NCBI GenBank assembly: GCA_012932295.1 | Contig: JAAONU010000001.1 | Span: 18,972,120-19,036,119, forward strand | DNA: 64,000 nt | DNA from: Cyclina sinensis | Taxonomy: Eukaryota; Mollusca; Bivalvia; Venerida; Veneridae | Direction: 5' to 3' | Shown here: in pieces, positions 34,883 through 43,698 of the stretch | Layout of the letters: every line of letters begins with the position of its first letter | Numbering within the stretch: the first letter of the stretch is position 1 | The notes under the pieces: model-generated | Database searches by the model: none | Seen by the model: only the letters and a program-made list of their open reading frames with translations | Told to the model about the DNA's origin: nothing | Made by a program: the position numbers and the translations under genes

Positions 34883-36315
34883 CAGGGTGTCTCGTAATAT
34901 CTGATACCATTTGCGTGTGCATTAAATTTTTCATCGCAAATAGTGCACTAGCATTGAACAAACAAGGTTATAGTATACATTATAAAGTTTTATCTGATAT
35001 ATAAGATATACATGTACCTATTTTCTGCCTGATATGATTTTATTTTCAAGGTTACAGAATATGTTCCAGATGACATCCTTTTTGTGAGATCACGACGTCT
35101 AAACGTTCCCTAAAATTTTGGATAACAGATTTGCAAGTTGCCGTGCTGATGTTCCTAATCTCTCTGCGGATAGCCATTTTTAGTTCATCTATGGTGTTTG
35201 GTCGGGGTTTATAAACTCTGTCCTTCAAGTATCCCCAGAGATAAAAATCCAGAGGACTAAGGTCCGGGGAATGGGGCGGCCACTCATTTTTCGTCTTAAA
35301 TGAAATTAAATTGTCTCCGAATTTCTCTTCAAGCCAAGCAAGCACACGAACTGAAGTGTGTGGGGTTGCTCCATCCTGCTGAAACCATAATTATTTTACT
35401 AGTGTCTATTCCTTTTCTGCGTAAGGCTGATATAAATTTGCTTCTGATGATATTCAAATAGCGTTCACTGTTGACCGTTTCAACCTCCCCAGCCCGTTTT
35501 CAAAGAAAAATGGTCCAACTATTCCAGTAGCACTCATTGCTGCCCAGACAGTAACTTTCTCACCATGTAATGGTTTCTCAATGTAAATATTCGGTTTTTC
35601 ACTATGCCAGTATCGACAGTTTTTTATTAACTTGAGCATTTAAATAAAAATGGGCTTCATCTGAGAACCATAGAACATCTGTGATGTCAATATGCTCCTT
35701 TATCCAAAGAGCAAATCGTAGTCTACAAGAAATATCCGAGTCTTTAAGGTGCTGCATAATTGATACTGTGTATGGAGTCAACTTCAAATCAAACCTGAGT
35801 ATTCTGTGAACACTACAACGACTAGGATTGTTGGTAATATCACACATTATTTTTCTAACAGACTTCTGGGTGTTTCCTGAATCACTTGCCTGACTTCCTC
35901 TATGCTTTCTGAACTTCGAACAGATTTTGGCCTTCCACTATTACCGTGTCGTCCATCTAAAACTGATCCAGTTTGCTCAAAACGCTTCACTATCCTATTT
36001 ACTTGCAGTTTTGTAAGTCTCTGCTGGTCAGGATATCTTTTCTGCAATTCTCTTATTACAGTTATTGGTGAAAAACATGAATAATACAGCTTAACCACTT
36101 CAGTAGCCACTATTTGAACAGACGCCATCTTGGATAAACAACTAACGTTTTATGAGTCATTATGAAGTCATGACGTCAACGTTTTCCCGTAAATTTCAAT
36201 ACCAGCAAAACTTCATAGTGTCATCTTCAGTTTGATGCATCATACGTCTAGAATCGGTTAACAGCAGGATTTTAATAAACATCCGTAATGGTATCTCAGC
36301 TAGAGATCAAATATT
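34883..36315 (-). pseudogene. dead mariner-superfamily transposase, DD41D-like, with frameshifts
   Basis: Minus-strand pieces read in order: HTH region at 35847-36128 (IVKLYYSCFSPITVIREL, GRHGNSGRPKSVR), then 35602-35847 with WFSDEAHFYLN (first catalytic Asp), 35454-35639 (GEKVTVWAAMSATGIVGPFF), and 35052-35400 with WFQQDGATPHTS (second Asp) and PPHSPDLSPLDFYLWGY (third Asp). There are 41 residues between the second and third Asp, fitting DD41D groups of IS630/Tc1/mariner. At least three frameshifts (near 35850, 35630 and 35450) break the frame. The left end CAGGGTGTCTCGTAATATC follows a TA; the right end is decayed but keeps 'aatggtatc' near 36287. Confidence 0.8.
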
Positions 36316-37163
36316 CTTTAAAGTCCTTTATTGGACGAAGCAGCTTTGAAGAAATAAAAAGTTCTCTTATTTTTCCAATGCAGTTAGTTTTTAGCGCCTA
36401 TTTCAAGTATTTTGATTTTTTTTTCAGATAAGATAATCGAGTAAAACAATTTATGTTAATCTAAATGTATTTTACCTTTATAGTCTATCACCTTGAAATG
36501 AACTGAAGTCCAAGGGAGTTATGATTTGAAGAAATACCCTTTAAGAACTTTGATCTGACACATCAGAAATGCCTGTTTACTAGTTTAATACTAAATGTTT
36601 TTTTAACAAGTCCAGAAAATTGTGATAAATGTAATGCTGATTTTACAAAATCGGTAGAAGATAAATGAACCGCAACCTCTACACCATAGAAAATCAGCAA
36701 CTTTGTTAAGGTGATATGAAATCTTACTTTTATATGCCGTTAGTTTAATGATACCAACTGTTGAATAAAGTCGTATCATTATCTGAAGAATGTTTTAAGT
36801 CATTCACTAAGGAAAAGTGTCACTGTCTCAAAATTCTTAACAACGATTTTTAAATTTGTTGTCCAGACAATCAATTTAAGCTCGGATAAGTAAGGCAGCA
36901 TCTGTACTAAACAAAAGAAATTAAGGGTCAGGGACTTATGACAGCAGCTCTTAAATTCATACCTTTTTTACTTGCTGAAGTTTATATCCTACAAAAATTC
37001 ATTATATCTGTGACCAATTTAAATTAAAGTAATACGTGTTTCACAAACACAGTAGCACGATTAATCCTCAAAGAGAACCCCTATCAGTTTTAAAGTGTTT
37101 AAGACTTGGTGGATGGGGTAAACACAATGGCTTGTCATAAGAAATATGGAAACCAGTTAAATT
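36316..37163. other. gene-free spacer between two transposon remnants
   Basis: Nothing recognisable. The right flank and inverted repeat of the 37-38 kb Tc1 element were not identified. Confidence 0.45.
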
Positions 37164-38195
37164 TTAGAAACGGGTATGACCTCCTCGAGCTCGGATAACC
37201 TCTTTTACATGGGTCTGGAAGCTGCGTATGAGCTTTTTGAGGTCCCTTTGTGGTATGAGACCCCATTCCTCAGTAAGGGCAGCAGCAAGCTCATTACTCG
37301 TTGATGGCTGACGTTGTCGTGCGGAAACACGGCGCTGCAGCATGTCCAAGGCATGTTTTATTGGGTTCATGTCTGGAGATCTATCTGGCTATTCCATACG
37401 TTCAACACCTTGGTCGTCAAGGTACTGATTGACGATTCTTGCACGGTGAGCTGTAGCATTGTTGTCCATTAACACGAATTCCCGGCCGATTGCACCAGCA
37501 TATGGAATGACGTGATGTCGGAGAATCTCGTCAATATAACGTCTAGCAGTTACTGTGCCGTTAACAAACACGTAAAGGACTGTACGCCCGTCGTAAGAAA
37601 TGCCTGCCCAAACAATAACAGAGCCACTACCCAAATTATCATGTTCGGATATGCAACACTCGCTGAAGCGCTCATTTCGTTGACGCCATAAACGCCGACG
37701 TCCATCATGGAAGTCCAGGCAAAATTTGGACTTGTCGGTGAATAATAGCACATTACAAAAGTGCCTGAGTTGCCAATTAACGTGATCTCTGGCAAACTCC
37801 AGACGGGCTGCACGGTGTCTTGGCGTTAAAGGAGGACGTACCACAGGACGGCGATCACGTAAATTAGCGTCGTGGAGTCTGCTGCGATATGTTTGTGCCG
37901 AGATTCGAGCACCCGAAGCAGTTTGGAAGTCTCTTTTTAGACCAATAGCCAAGTCAAACCTATGGCGTTTTGCCAGGACAACAATGGCACGGTCTCCCCG
38001 AGCAGATGTTGACCATGGACGTCCACTCTGAGGGCGTCTGGCGACGGCGCTTTTGTCCAGGTACTTTTTCCAAAGTCGTTGGATTACACTTTGGCTAACA
38101 CCATCCTCATAGGCCACCTCGCGCTGCGTTTGTCCAACCACCAGACGACAGACTGCTCTGGCTGCCTCAGCCTCCGATATGTGTCTTCTAGGCAT
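37164..38195 (-). pseudogene. Tc1-like transposase, nearly full length, inactivated
   Basis: Minus-strand reading frame of about 343 codons, the usual Tc1 length, starting MPRRHISEAEAARAVCRL at 38195. N-terminal paired-type HTH (QREVAYEDGVSQSVIQRLWK) and GRP linker are present. The catalytic core shows FTDKSKF (first Asp) and LMDNNATAHRA (second Asp), and the third acidic site, normally NPIEH, reads NPIKH. A single TAG (37389-37391) sits where Tc1 proteins have Trp in 'EWP'; the frame continues unchanged after it. The stop and the Glu-to-Lys change each should abolish activity. Terminal inverted repeats were not found. Confidence 0.88.
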
Positions 38196-39428
38196 CAGAG
38201 ATTTTTCACACTAATCAGTTCTATAGTGTAACAGATAATTCGAAACCAAAATTCAAATTAAAACCTGCTCACGTTGACTTTATTCTACACATTTGACTTT
38301 CATTTGATTTTGAGGGGTGGGTGTCTTTGCAGGGACATACACGGGATAACTAAGATGTTACGGGTAGATAAACAGATATACATCTAAAGCAAAACACAAT
38401 TTAACTTTTAAATGAACATTTTTGCATTTCTATGAACCGAAGTCTTCACCCTTAATTTATTTTGTTGAGTGTATGTTGACCATATAGCGTGTAGCATTGA
38501 ACAAGAATGTCTCGTAGGAGCTGATGGAGCTAAATGGGATGCACGTTGTGCTCGCCAACACTAACAGATATTTAAACCCGCCATATCCAATAATCGTATG
38601 GAACCAGGACACAAGAACAGTAGAATGTTACAGTTAAAGATCGGACGCATTTACTAGTATTGAAGGGGAGACAACACACGTACAAATACTTGGTATTATA
38701 GCGTAGCAGTTCACTCCATGACAGTTGATTCTACAAAATCAAATGTAGGTGTCGATCCTTAGAGAAATACAGTTGCTTATGAGATATCTGTACTGAACCA
38801 TTCTTTTTCTGCTAAGCCTCTGCGCTGAGAGGTAAAATGACGTAAGCTGCACATCTACAACGATTCGTCGTCAGCAGCTAATACATGTGGTCCCAAGAAA
38901 CATTCGAAAATTTTACATAAGATACAAAACTGTTCTGTGTACTACTTCTTTCCATATGTAACCCGAAAAAAAATCATCTATCCCGATTTGGGTTTGAACT
39001 CCGGTATCTTCTGTTACTAAGCACACACTACCAAGTCGCCATACAGGCTAGCTGATAAGCAACAGGGTAGAACTGCCGTACTACACTTCTGCTACACATA
39101 TGTAGAACTCCCAACCATATTTTACCAATTACTTTTAAATAAAAGTTAAATATTTTGTTTGAATTACATTTGTTGATTTATAACTTATAAGTAATGTAAT
39201 CAGAATTTCAAAGTTTAATAGTTCTATAATGCGAAAGCAGATTTCAAAATGAATTATGATATTAGAAGATATATGAGTCAAAATAAAGTTATAAATGTAT
39301 TATGAGGACAAAATTTCTACCGCCTGTGTTTACAGCATTGACATTTAATTACATGTTTATTTGAAATTGGGGAAAATGCAATGTTAAAGAACTTACTTGT
39401 TGTTATCAGCAAGAAATTCAACTCAACT
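38196..39428. other. gene-free spacer
   Basis: Contains one possible degenerate SINE head on the minus strand (about 38975-39060); otherwise nothing recognised. Confidence 0.45.
38975..39060 (-). repeat. possible decayed tRNA-like SINE head
   Basis: On the minus strand the region has an A-box-like tggcgacttgg and, 40 bases on, a B-box-like 'gagttcaaaccc'. The acceptor and anticodon stems do not fold, and no target duplication was found. A weak call. Confidence 0.35.
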
Positions 39429-39462
39429 GACGTCCTAGAAACCAACGTCATTACGTCACAAT
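39429..39462 (+). repeat. ACGTCA-rich direct repeat, copy 1
   Basis: 'gacgtcctagaaaccaacgt' continues to 'attacgtcacaat' and closely matches 42819-42856. Just downstream are 'tacgtcata' and 'gacgtcaat', so five ACGTC words fall in about 56 bp. These resemble CREB/ATF half-sites but may simply be repeat sequence. Confidence 0.6.
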
Positions 39463-39771
39463 GTACGTCATAGAAGACGTCAATTATATTCCGTATAACT
39501 CGATGTTCCGAATACGGTTAGTATATCTCCGTTTATTATATACTTATAAATGAAATATTGAGAAATATTGATGAAATAAATTGCGTATTTTCATTTTCCG
39601 TATTTTCACTGTAAAAATTTATTTTTCACTGCAGTGAAACATATTTTCCGTATTTTCACTGGTGTCTTGCCGGACTACTTTCTTCTAAATTCAGCCAATA
39701 CACTAAATTAAAGGGGAATTCTTTCGAATCTAAAGGTCAAAAAAGAGAAAAGTATATAATAAACAGAAAAA
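39463..39771. other. short spacer with 'ttttccgtattttcactg' repeats
   Basis: The phrase 'ttttccgtattttcact' occurs at about 39593 and 39644, around a palindrome 'tttcactgcagtgaaa' (39633-39648). Low-complexity AT-rich flank of the foldback element. Confidence 0.5.
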
Positions 39772-39917
39772 TCAAGTTTTTTCATTAAATACGGGATTTA
39801 TTTTCATCTCATGGTATGAAAATTATCATATTTTACTCGTGGCTATCGCCACTCGTGAAATATTTATTTTCATACCACTCGATGATAATAAATCCCGTAT
39901 TTATAGAAAAAACTTGA
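39772..39917. mobile_element. 146-bp foldback (palindromic) element
   Basis: The left arm from 'tcaagttttttcattaaata' pairs with the right arm ending 'tatttatagaaaaaacttga'. The arms also share 'cgggattta', 'attttcat', 'ggtatgaaaat' and 'actcgtggc'/'gccactcgt' as inverted copies. The whole element can fold into a hairpin with a loop near 39845. No ORF. A foldback MITE is the simplest reading. Confidence 0.8.
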
Positions 39918-40249
39918 ATATCCTCTATATATCATACGTATACGTGATGTAAATATCTAAAATATACGCGCCGTACACTCCCGTATGATGGCGTATTTAT
40001 CGCGTTGTCAGTCGTGAATCAAATTTATTGTGGAGGTATTGCAAGTCTAGAAATAATTATATTTATCGATCTATTTGAAACAATAACTTTCCAATTTCAT
40101 CATTTTGTTATTAAGATTTTTTTTTCGCGAAGAAAAGTGAAAACGACTCATATTTTTGCTTTCAAGACTCGATTTGTCGGCAACCAATAATTACTCTGTT
40201 TCTTTCATGCAAAGAAAGCACTTTTTGTTTCTTTATAGTCATTTTTCTT

Positions 40250-40341
40250 TAAAATGCCCGGGACAATATTCGTGCTATATAAAATGCCCGGGACAATATT
40301 CGTGCTATATAAAATGCCCGGGACAATACTCGTGCTATATA
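40250..40341 (+). repeat. 30-bp minisatellite, three copies
   Basis: 'aaaatgcccgggacaatatt' + 'cgtgctatat' is repeated three times almost exactly. Its 30-bp period keeps an open frame (10-residue repeat); coding is not supported. Confidence 0.9.
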
Positions 40342-40448
40342 AAATGTCGCACTGATTGTATCCTGTTCGCCATAACGCGAATTCGAAGGATTACTGACCT
40401 AGCTGGACTAGAGCAGAGGATGTCGCTGGCGAGATATTCCGTTTTTTT

Positions 40449-40751
40449 TTATTCATAATACCACAGTTTTCCAGCTTTCTTTAAATCTTTCACTGTGCTA
40501 CAAGTAATATCTTCCATTCCTCTTTTACTGACATCTGGTTTCATATTTTCCAATATTTGCATCATAACAAGGTTAACTTCAAGCTCATTATCCCGGTTCA
40601 TCTGGTCTCTGATATCTTCTGTCCAAACACAGTTCCCATTATTATCTTTCAAACATCTTTGGATTGATTTCATCTCCTTCTTCTCACACCTCCCCGTATG
40701 TTCTTTTCCTCCTTCTGATCTGTTGATCTGTCTGGATTTACAACAGAACAT
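40449..40751 (-). CDS. unrecognised 100-residue open frame between minisatellites
   Basis: A polar, charged frame (CEKKEMKSIQRCLKDNNGN, TEDIRDQMNRDNELEVNLVM) ending KLWYYE. It resembles real protein more than most short frames here, with balanced composition and amphipathic stretches. I recognise no domain and see no splice sites that join it to anything. It may be an exon or transposon fragment, or chance. Minisatellites lie on both sides. Confidence 0.25.
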   Translation of the reverse strand: MFCCKSRQINRSEGGKEHTGRCEKKEMKSIQRCLKDNNGNCVWTEDIRDQMNRDNELEVNLVMMQILENMKPDVSKRGMEDITCSTVKDLKKAGKLWYYE

Positions 40752-40774
40752 TTAACCTTGTCATATGTTTGAAT

Positions 40775-40833
40775 CCTTTTGATCCTATTTCAATCCTTTT
40801 GATCCTATTTCAGTCCTTTTGATCCTATTTCAG
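40775..40833 (+). repeat. 20-bp minisatellite, about three copies
   Basis: Unit 'tccttttgatcctatttca(a/g)' repeated about three times with almost no divergence. Confidence 0.85.
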
Positions 40834-40880
40834 TCTTATTATTAGTGTGTTGCGGAAGACACGTCTTTCATTTGTTTAAA

Positions 40881-40971
40881 CACCTAAAATACCATTGATA
40901 TCACAACTAAAATACCATTGATATCACACCTAAAATACCATTGATATCACACCTAAAATACCATTGATATC
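40881..40971 (+). repeat. 23-bp minisatellite, four copies
   Basis: Unit 'acctaaaataccattgata' + 'tcac' repeated four times with one or two substitutions. Confidence 0.9.
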
Positions 40972-41436
40972 TTAGGTCTTACAATTGATATACGACGGAA
41001 GTATACAATAAACATCATTCTGTCATATACTAGTCTACCTTTAAGGTCAATACTTTACTTGTATAATATTCTACCTTACATAAGTTTGTTTTGCCTTTTT
41101 CCAAATAATAAAAAGCGGTCACTAAATCAGTGTGGTTGATTGACAAATTCATCGGCCCGCTCAGAAGGTCAACTTTTCAGCATAGCTTGTGACATTTAAG
41201 AAATTCTCAAATTGTTAATGATAACACAATCAACCTAGAGACAAAGTTATTGCGAGCGTGTCAGTTCATTTGCAATATACGCATTTGCTTTTATCTTCCA
41301 TGTCTTTATTTAATTAATTAATTTATTTATCATTTATTTTTTTAAATTCAATACTGTCTAATATGTTACTTCAACCCTTCTGTAACAAGCTATTTTCATC
41401 TCTAATGAATTTCCGTTGATATTTTAATCCCCTGCC
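40972..41436. other. gene-free spacer
   Basis: Nothing recognised apart from AT-rich simple sequence near 41,305-41,345. Confidence 0.5.
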
Positions 41437-41945
41437 GCGTGGGGGGAAGGGATTATAGGAATGGCTCTGTCCGTCCGTCTGTCAGTCTGTCCATCTGTAA
41501 CTTCGTGTCCGCTCTATAACTTTTAAACTGCTTGAAAGTTTTTTAAAATAACGTGTCAAAAATGCTCACCAGTATGAGACGATGTGCAGAGCGCAAAAAC
41601 AAGGTCGCTACCCCCAAGGTCACATTTAAAGGTCATGTATAAAAAAAGTCCACATTTCGTGTCCGCTCCGTTACTATTAAACTGCTTGAAAGTTTTTAGA
41701 ATAACTTAGCACAAATGATCACCATTATGAAATGATGGGCAGAGTGAAACAACCAGGTCGATACCAGTTCGTGTCCGCTCCGTTACTATTAAACTGCTTG
41801 AAAGTTTTTAAAATTACTTGGCACAAATGATCACCACAACCAGGTCGCTACCACCAAGGTCAATGTCACATCAAAAAATCATATATAAAAAGTCCACATT
41901 TCGTGTCCGCTCTATAACTTTTAAACTGCTACAATTGTGATGTCC
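41437..41945 (+). mobile_element. hairpin-headed (GTCC)n repeat, related to 32206-32630
   Basis: Starts with an inverted 'aatcccct...ggggaagggatt', then short GTCC repeats, then modules containing 'ttcgtgtccgctc' near 41503, 41657, 41769 and 41900. It shares hairpin, (GTCC)n and the 'cgtgtccgctct' core with the 32.2-kb copy but differs elsewhere, so the two are separate subfamilies of one repeat type. No ORF. Confidence 0.7.
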
Positions 41946-42173
41946 AAATGTAGCTGCCCATTTTCAGTAGAAATCATTATCCTATGTCATATTGGGAGGT
42001 CTAACCTTGTTATCCATTCCAATATTCTACTGCAGCAGAGGGATATAGCTGTCCTCCAGACTACCTTGTCCTTATTATTGTGTTCTGTTGCTTTTAAAAA
42101 TACTGTGCCAGGTAACTTATCTAGGCTATTGGACTGATTGTTAATGGTGATTTCCCTTTTACTAATACATATT

Positions 42174-42191
42174 ACCCCCCCCCCCCCCCAC

Positions 42192-42222
<31 letters not shown>

Positions 42223-42270
42223 GAAAGTGCAAAGCAAAACAAAACAAACCAAAAAAAAAAAAAACAACAA
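42174..42270 (+). repeat. poly-C / (CA)n / A-rich microsatellite
   Basis: A run of C, then about 11 CA pairs, a second CA run, then A-rich sequence with AAAC interruptions. Confidence 0.95.
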
Positions 42271-42818
42271 AAAAAAACTAGTGCAACTCGACAACCTCAG
42301 ATTCTTTCTTGAATCAACCTTCGTGGAGAAAAAGACAGACTAATTCTAATTCAGTGAGACTGAGCAAGCTCTCAGATAGACCTTCGGACAAACAATGGCA
42401 GTTTTGATGTGCCAGTTTGAATGACGAGTTAAGACATCGAGTTTACCGGTATATATCGCGGTTAAAATGCTATTAGTGTAAAGACTGTATATGTTAAAAT
42501 AAACCTGCTAAAATAAAATTATTAAATATCTTCATTGGTCATTCGCATTTGTTCAGGACACACACGTACACACGCACACCCTATTCACACCTGTAAAGTT
42601 GCTGTATCGATGTATGAAAGCGAAACAGTACTATTTCATTCAATGCCAGTTAGAACCTTTTACTTTTAGCTTTCACCGATATCTTCTCCATCTGTCAATT
42701 AAGGAAAATTAATTAGTTATAAAAGTTACATAGCTTGCTTATAAAGGAAAAGGTAATTGGAATCTTCTTTGATCCAAATGTTTGACTTACCTTTCGGTAT
42801 CCACTGTAGCTTTTAGAT
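42271..42818. other. gene-free spacer
   Basis: Nothing recognised. Confidence 0.5.
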
Positions 42819-42856
42819 GGCGTCTTAGAAACCGACGTTATACGTAACGTCACAAT
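42819..42856 (+). repeat. ACGTCA-rich direct repeat, copy 2
   Basis: 'ggcgtcttagaaaccgacgt' continues to 'aacgtcacaat' and matches 39429-39462 in the same orientation, 3.39 kb away. It is followed at about 42866 by CACGTG (an E-box word). About 0.76 kb upstream of the Wnt start codon. Confidence 0.6.
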
Positions 42857-43618
42857 AAAGAAACATCACGTGATATCGCCAGAAAAGAATTTGATTGGTG
42901 GACACTAACTTTAAATAAAAATATATCTTGAAAATCACATCAAATCATTAATAAACATTTTTGTCAGACATTTCTTATTTTTCAAATAAGGTGAAAAAAA
43001 ACTGAGGTTTAAAATTCATATAACGATCGTGTAATCTATAAAAATAAATCAGACACATAAATATGTTAGCACGTGACAGAAACAGCGTCAGTTTCATGTT
43101 AGCAGCAGCAGCAGTAGTTACAAAAACAACAGTAGCAGTAACATTGACAACAGCACCGTTTTCGTTAAAATTACAATGATTATCTTATTATTATATAATC
43201 AGTTCGTCGTCTTTTTTTTTTCAAGATAATTTGTCTAAACTATTTCGATTTTCGTTTTTACATGTACCTATCAAGCCTTTTTATTCTTCCCAAAAAACAG
43301 CATATTTGTAAATTATCGGCAAAATCTAAGTTATTTCAATTAGCCACGCGAAGTGAAACCCCTACAAAAATAGACAAAACAGATTACAAAACACTGTAAA
43401 AGGAATAATAGCCAATTACAATGATCGTTAGCTAATTAAAATAAAATATCTTTGTTTAAACGCTACAATATAGATCTGATGTCACTGTGTTAACAATGGA
43501 TATTAGAACGGTACCCCAGTGTACGCGGTTCGACAGTGTTTAAATGTTCAGCGTTGCAAAATGACTTAGTGGAATTAGCACCGGAATTCTTTTAATAGTT
43601 TTAACAAATCTGTCTAAA
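42857..43618 (+). promoter_or_regulatory. upstream region of the Wnt8-like gene (promoter presumed, not located)
   Basis: The region directly 5' of the Wnt signal-peptide exon must contain or adjoin the promoter if there is no separate 5' UTR exon. I see no convincing TATA box or initiator. An in-frame TGA at 43562-43564 closes the ORF upstream. A TCF/LEF-like CTTTGTT occurs near 43450, but such a word is common by chance. Confidence 0.25.
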
Positions 43619-43698
43619 ATGTATGATTTATTTTCGGTGACTTACATATTCGTTTCATTCATAATTCACTTTCATTTGGTGGGATTTACTGAAGGAAG
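43619..43698 (+). CDS. Wnt8: Wnt8-like exon 1 (signal peptide)
   Basis: 80 nt, too short for a stand-alone ORF. MYDLFSVTYIFVSFIIHFHL then VGFTEG, an N-terminal secretion signal. Donor aag|gtaaaa at 43699 leaves phase 2, exactly what exon 2 requires. The in-frame TGA at 43562 upstream fixes this as the first ATG. Confidence 0.72.

Noticed and set aside
41987..42247. 86-residue minus-strand frame
   Set aside because: Its N-terminal residues come from the CA/poly-C microsatellite (CVCVCVWGGGG); not coding.
43440..43460. TCF/LEF site upstream of Wnt8 indicating autoregulation
   Set aside because: A single CTTTGTT word is expected by chance in AT-rich DNA; no cluster is seen.
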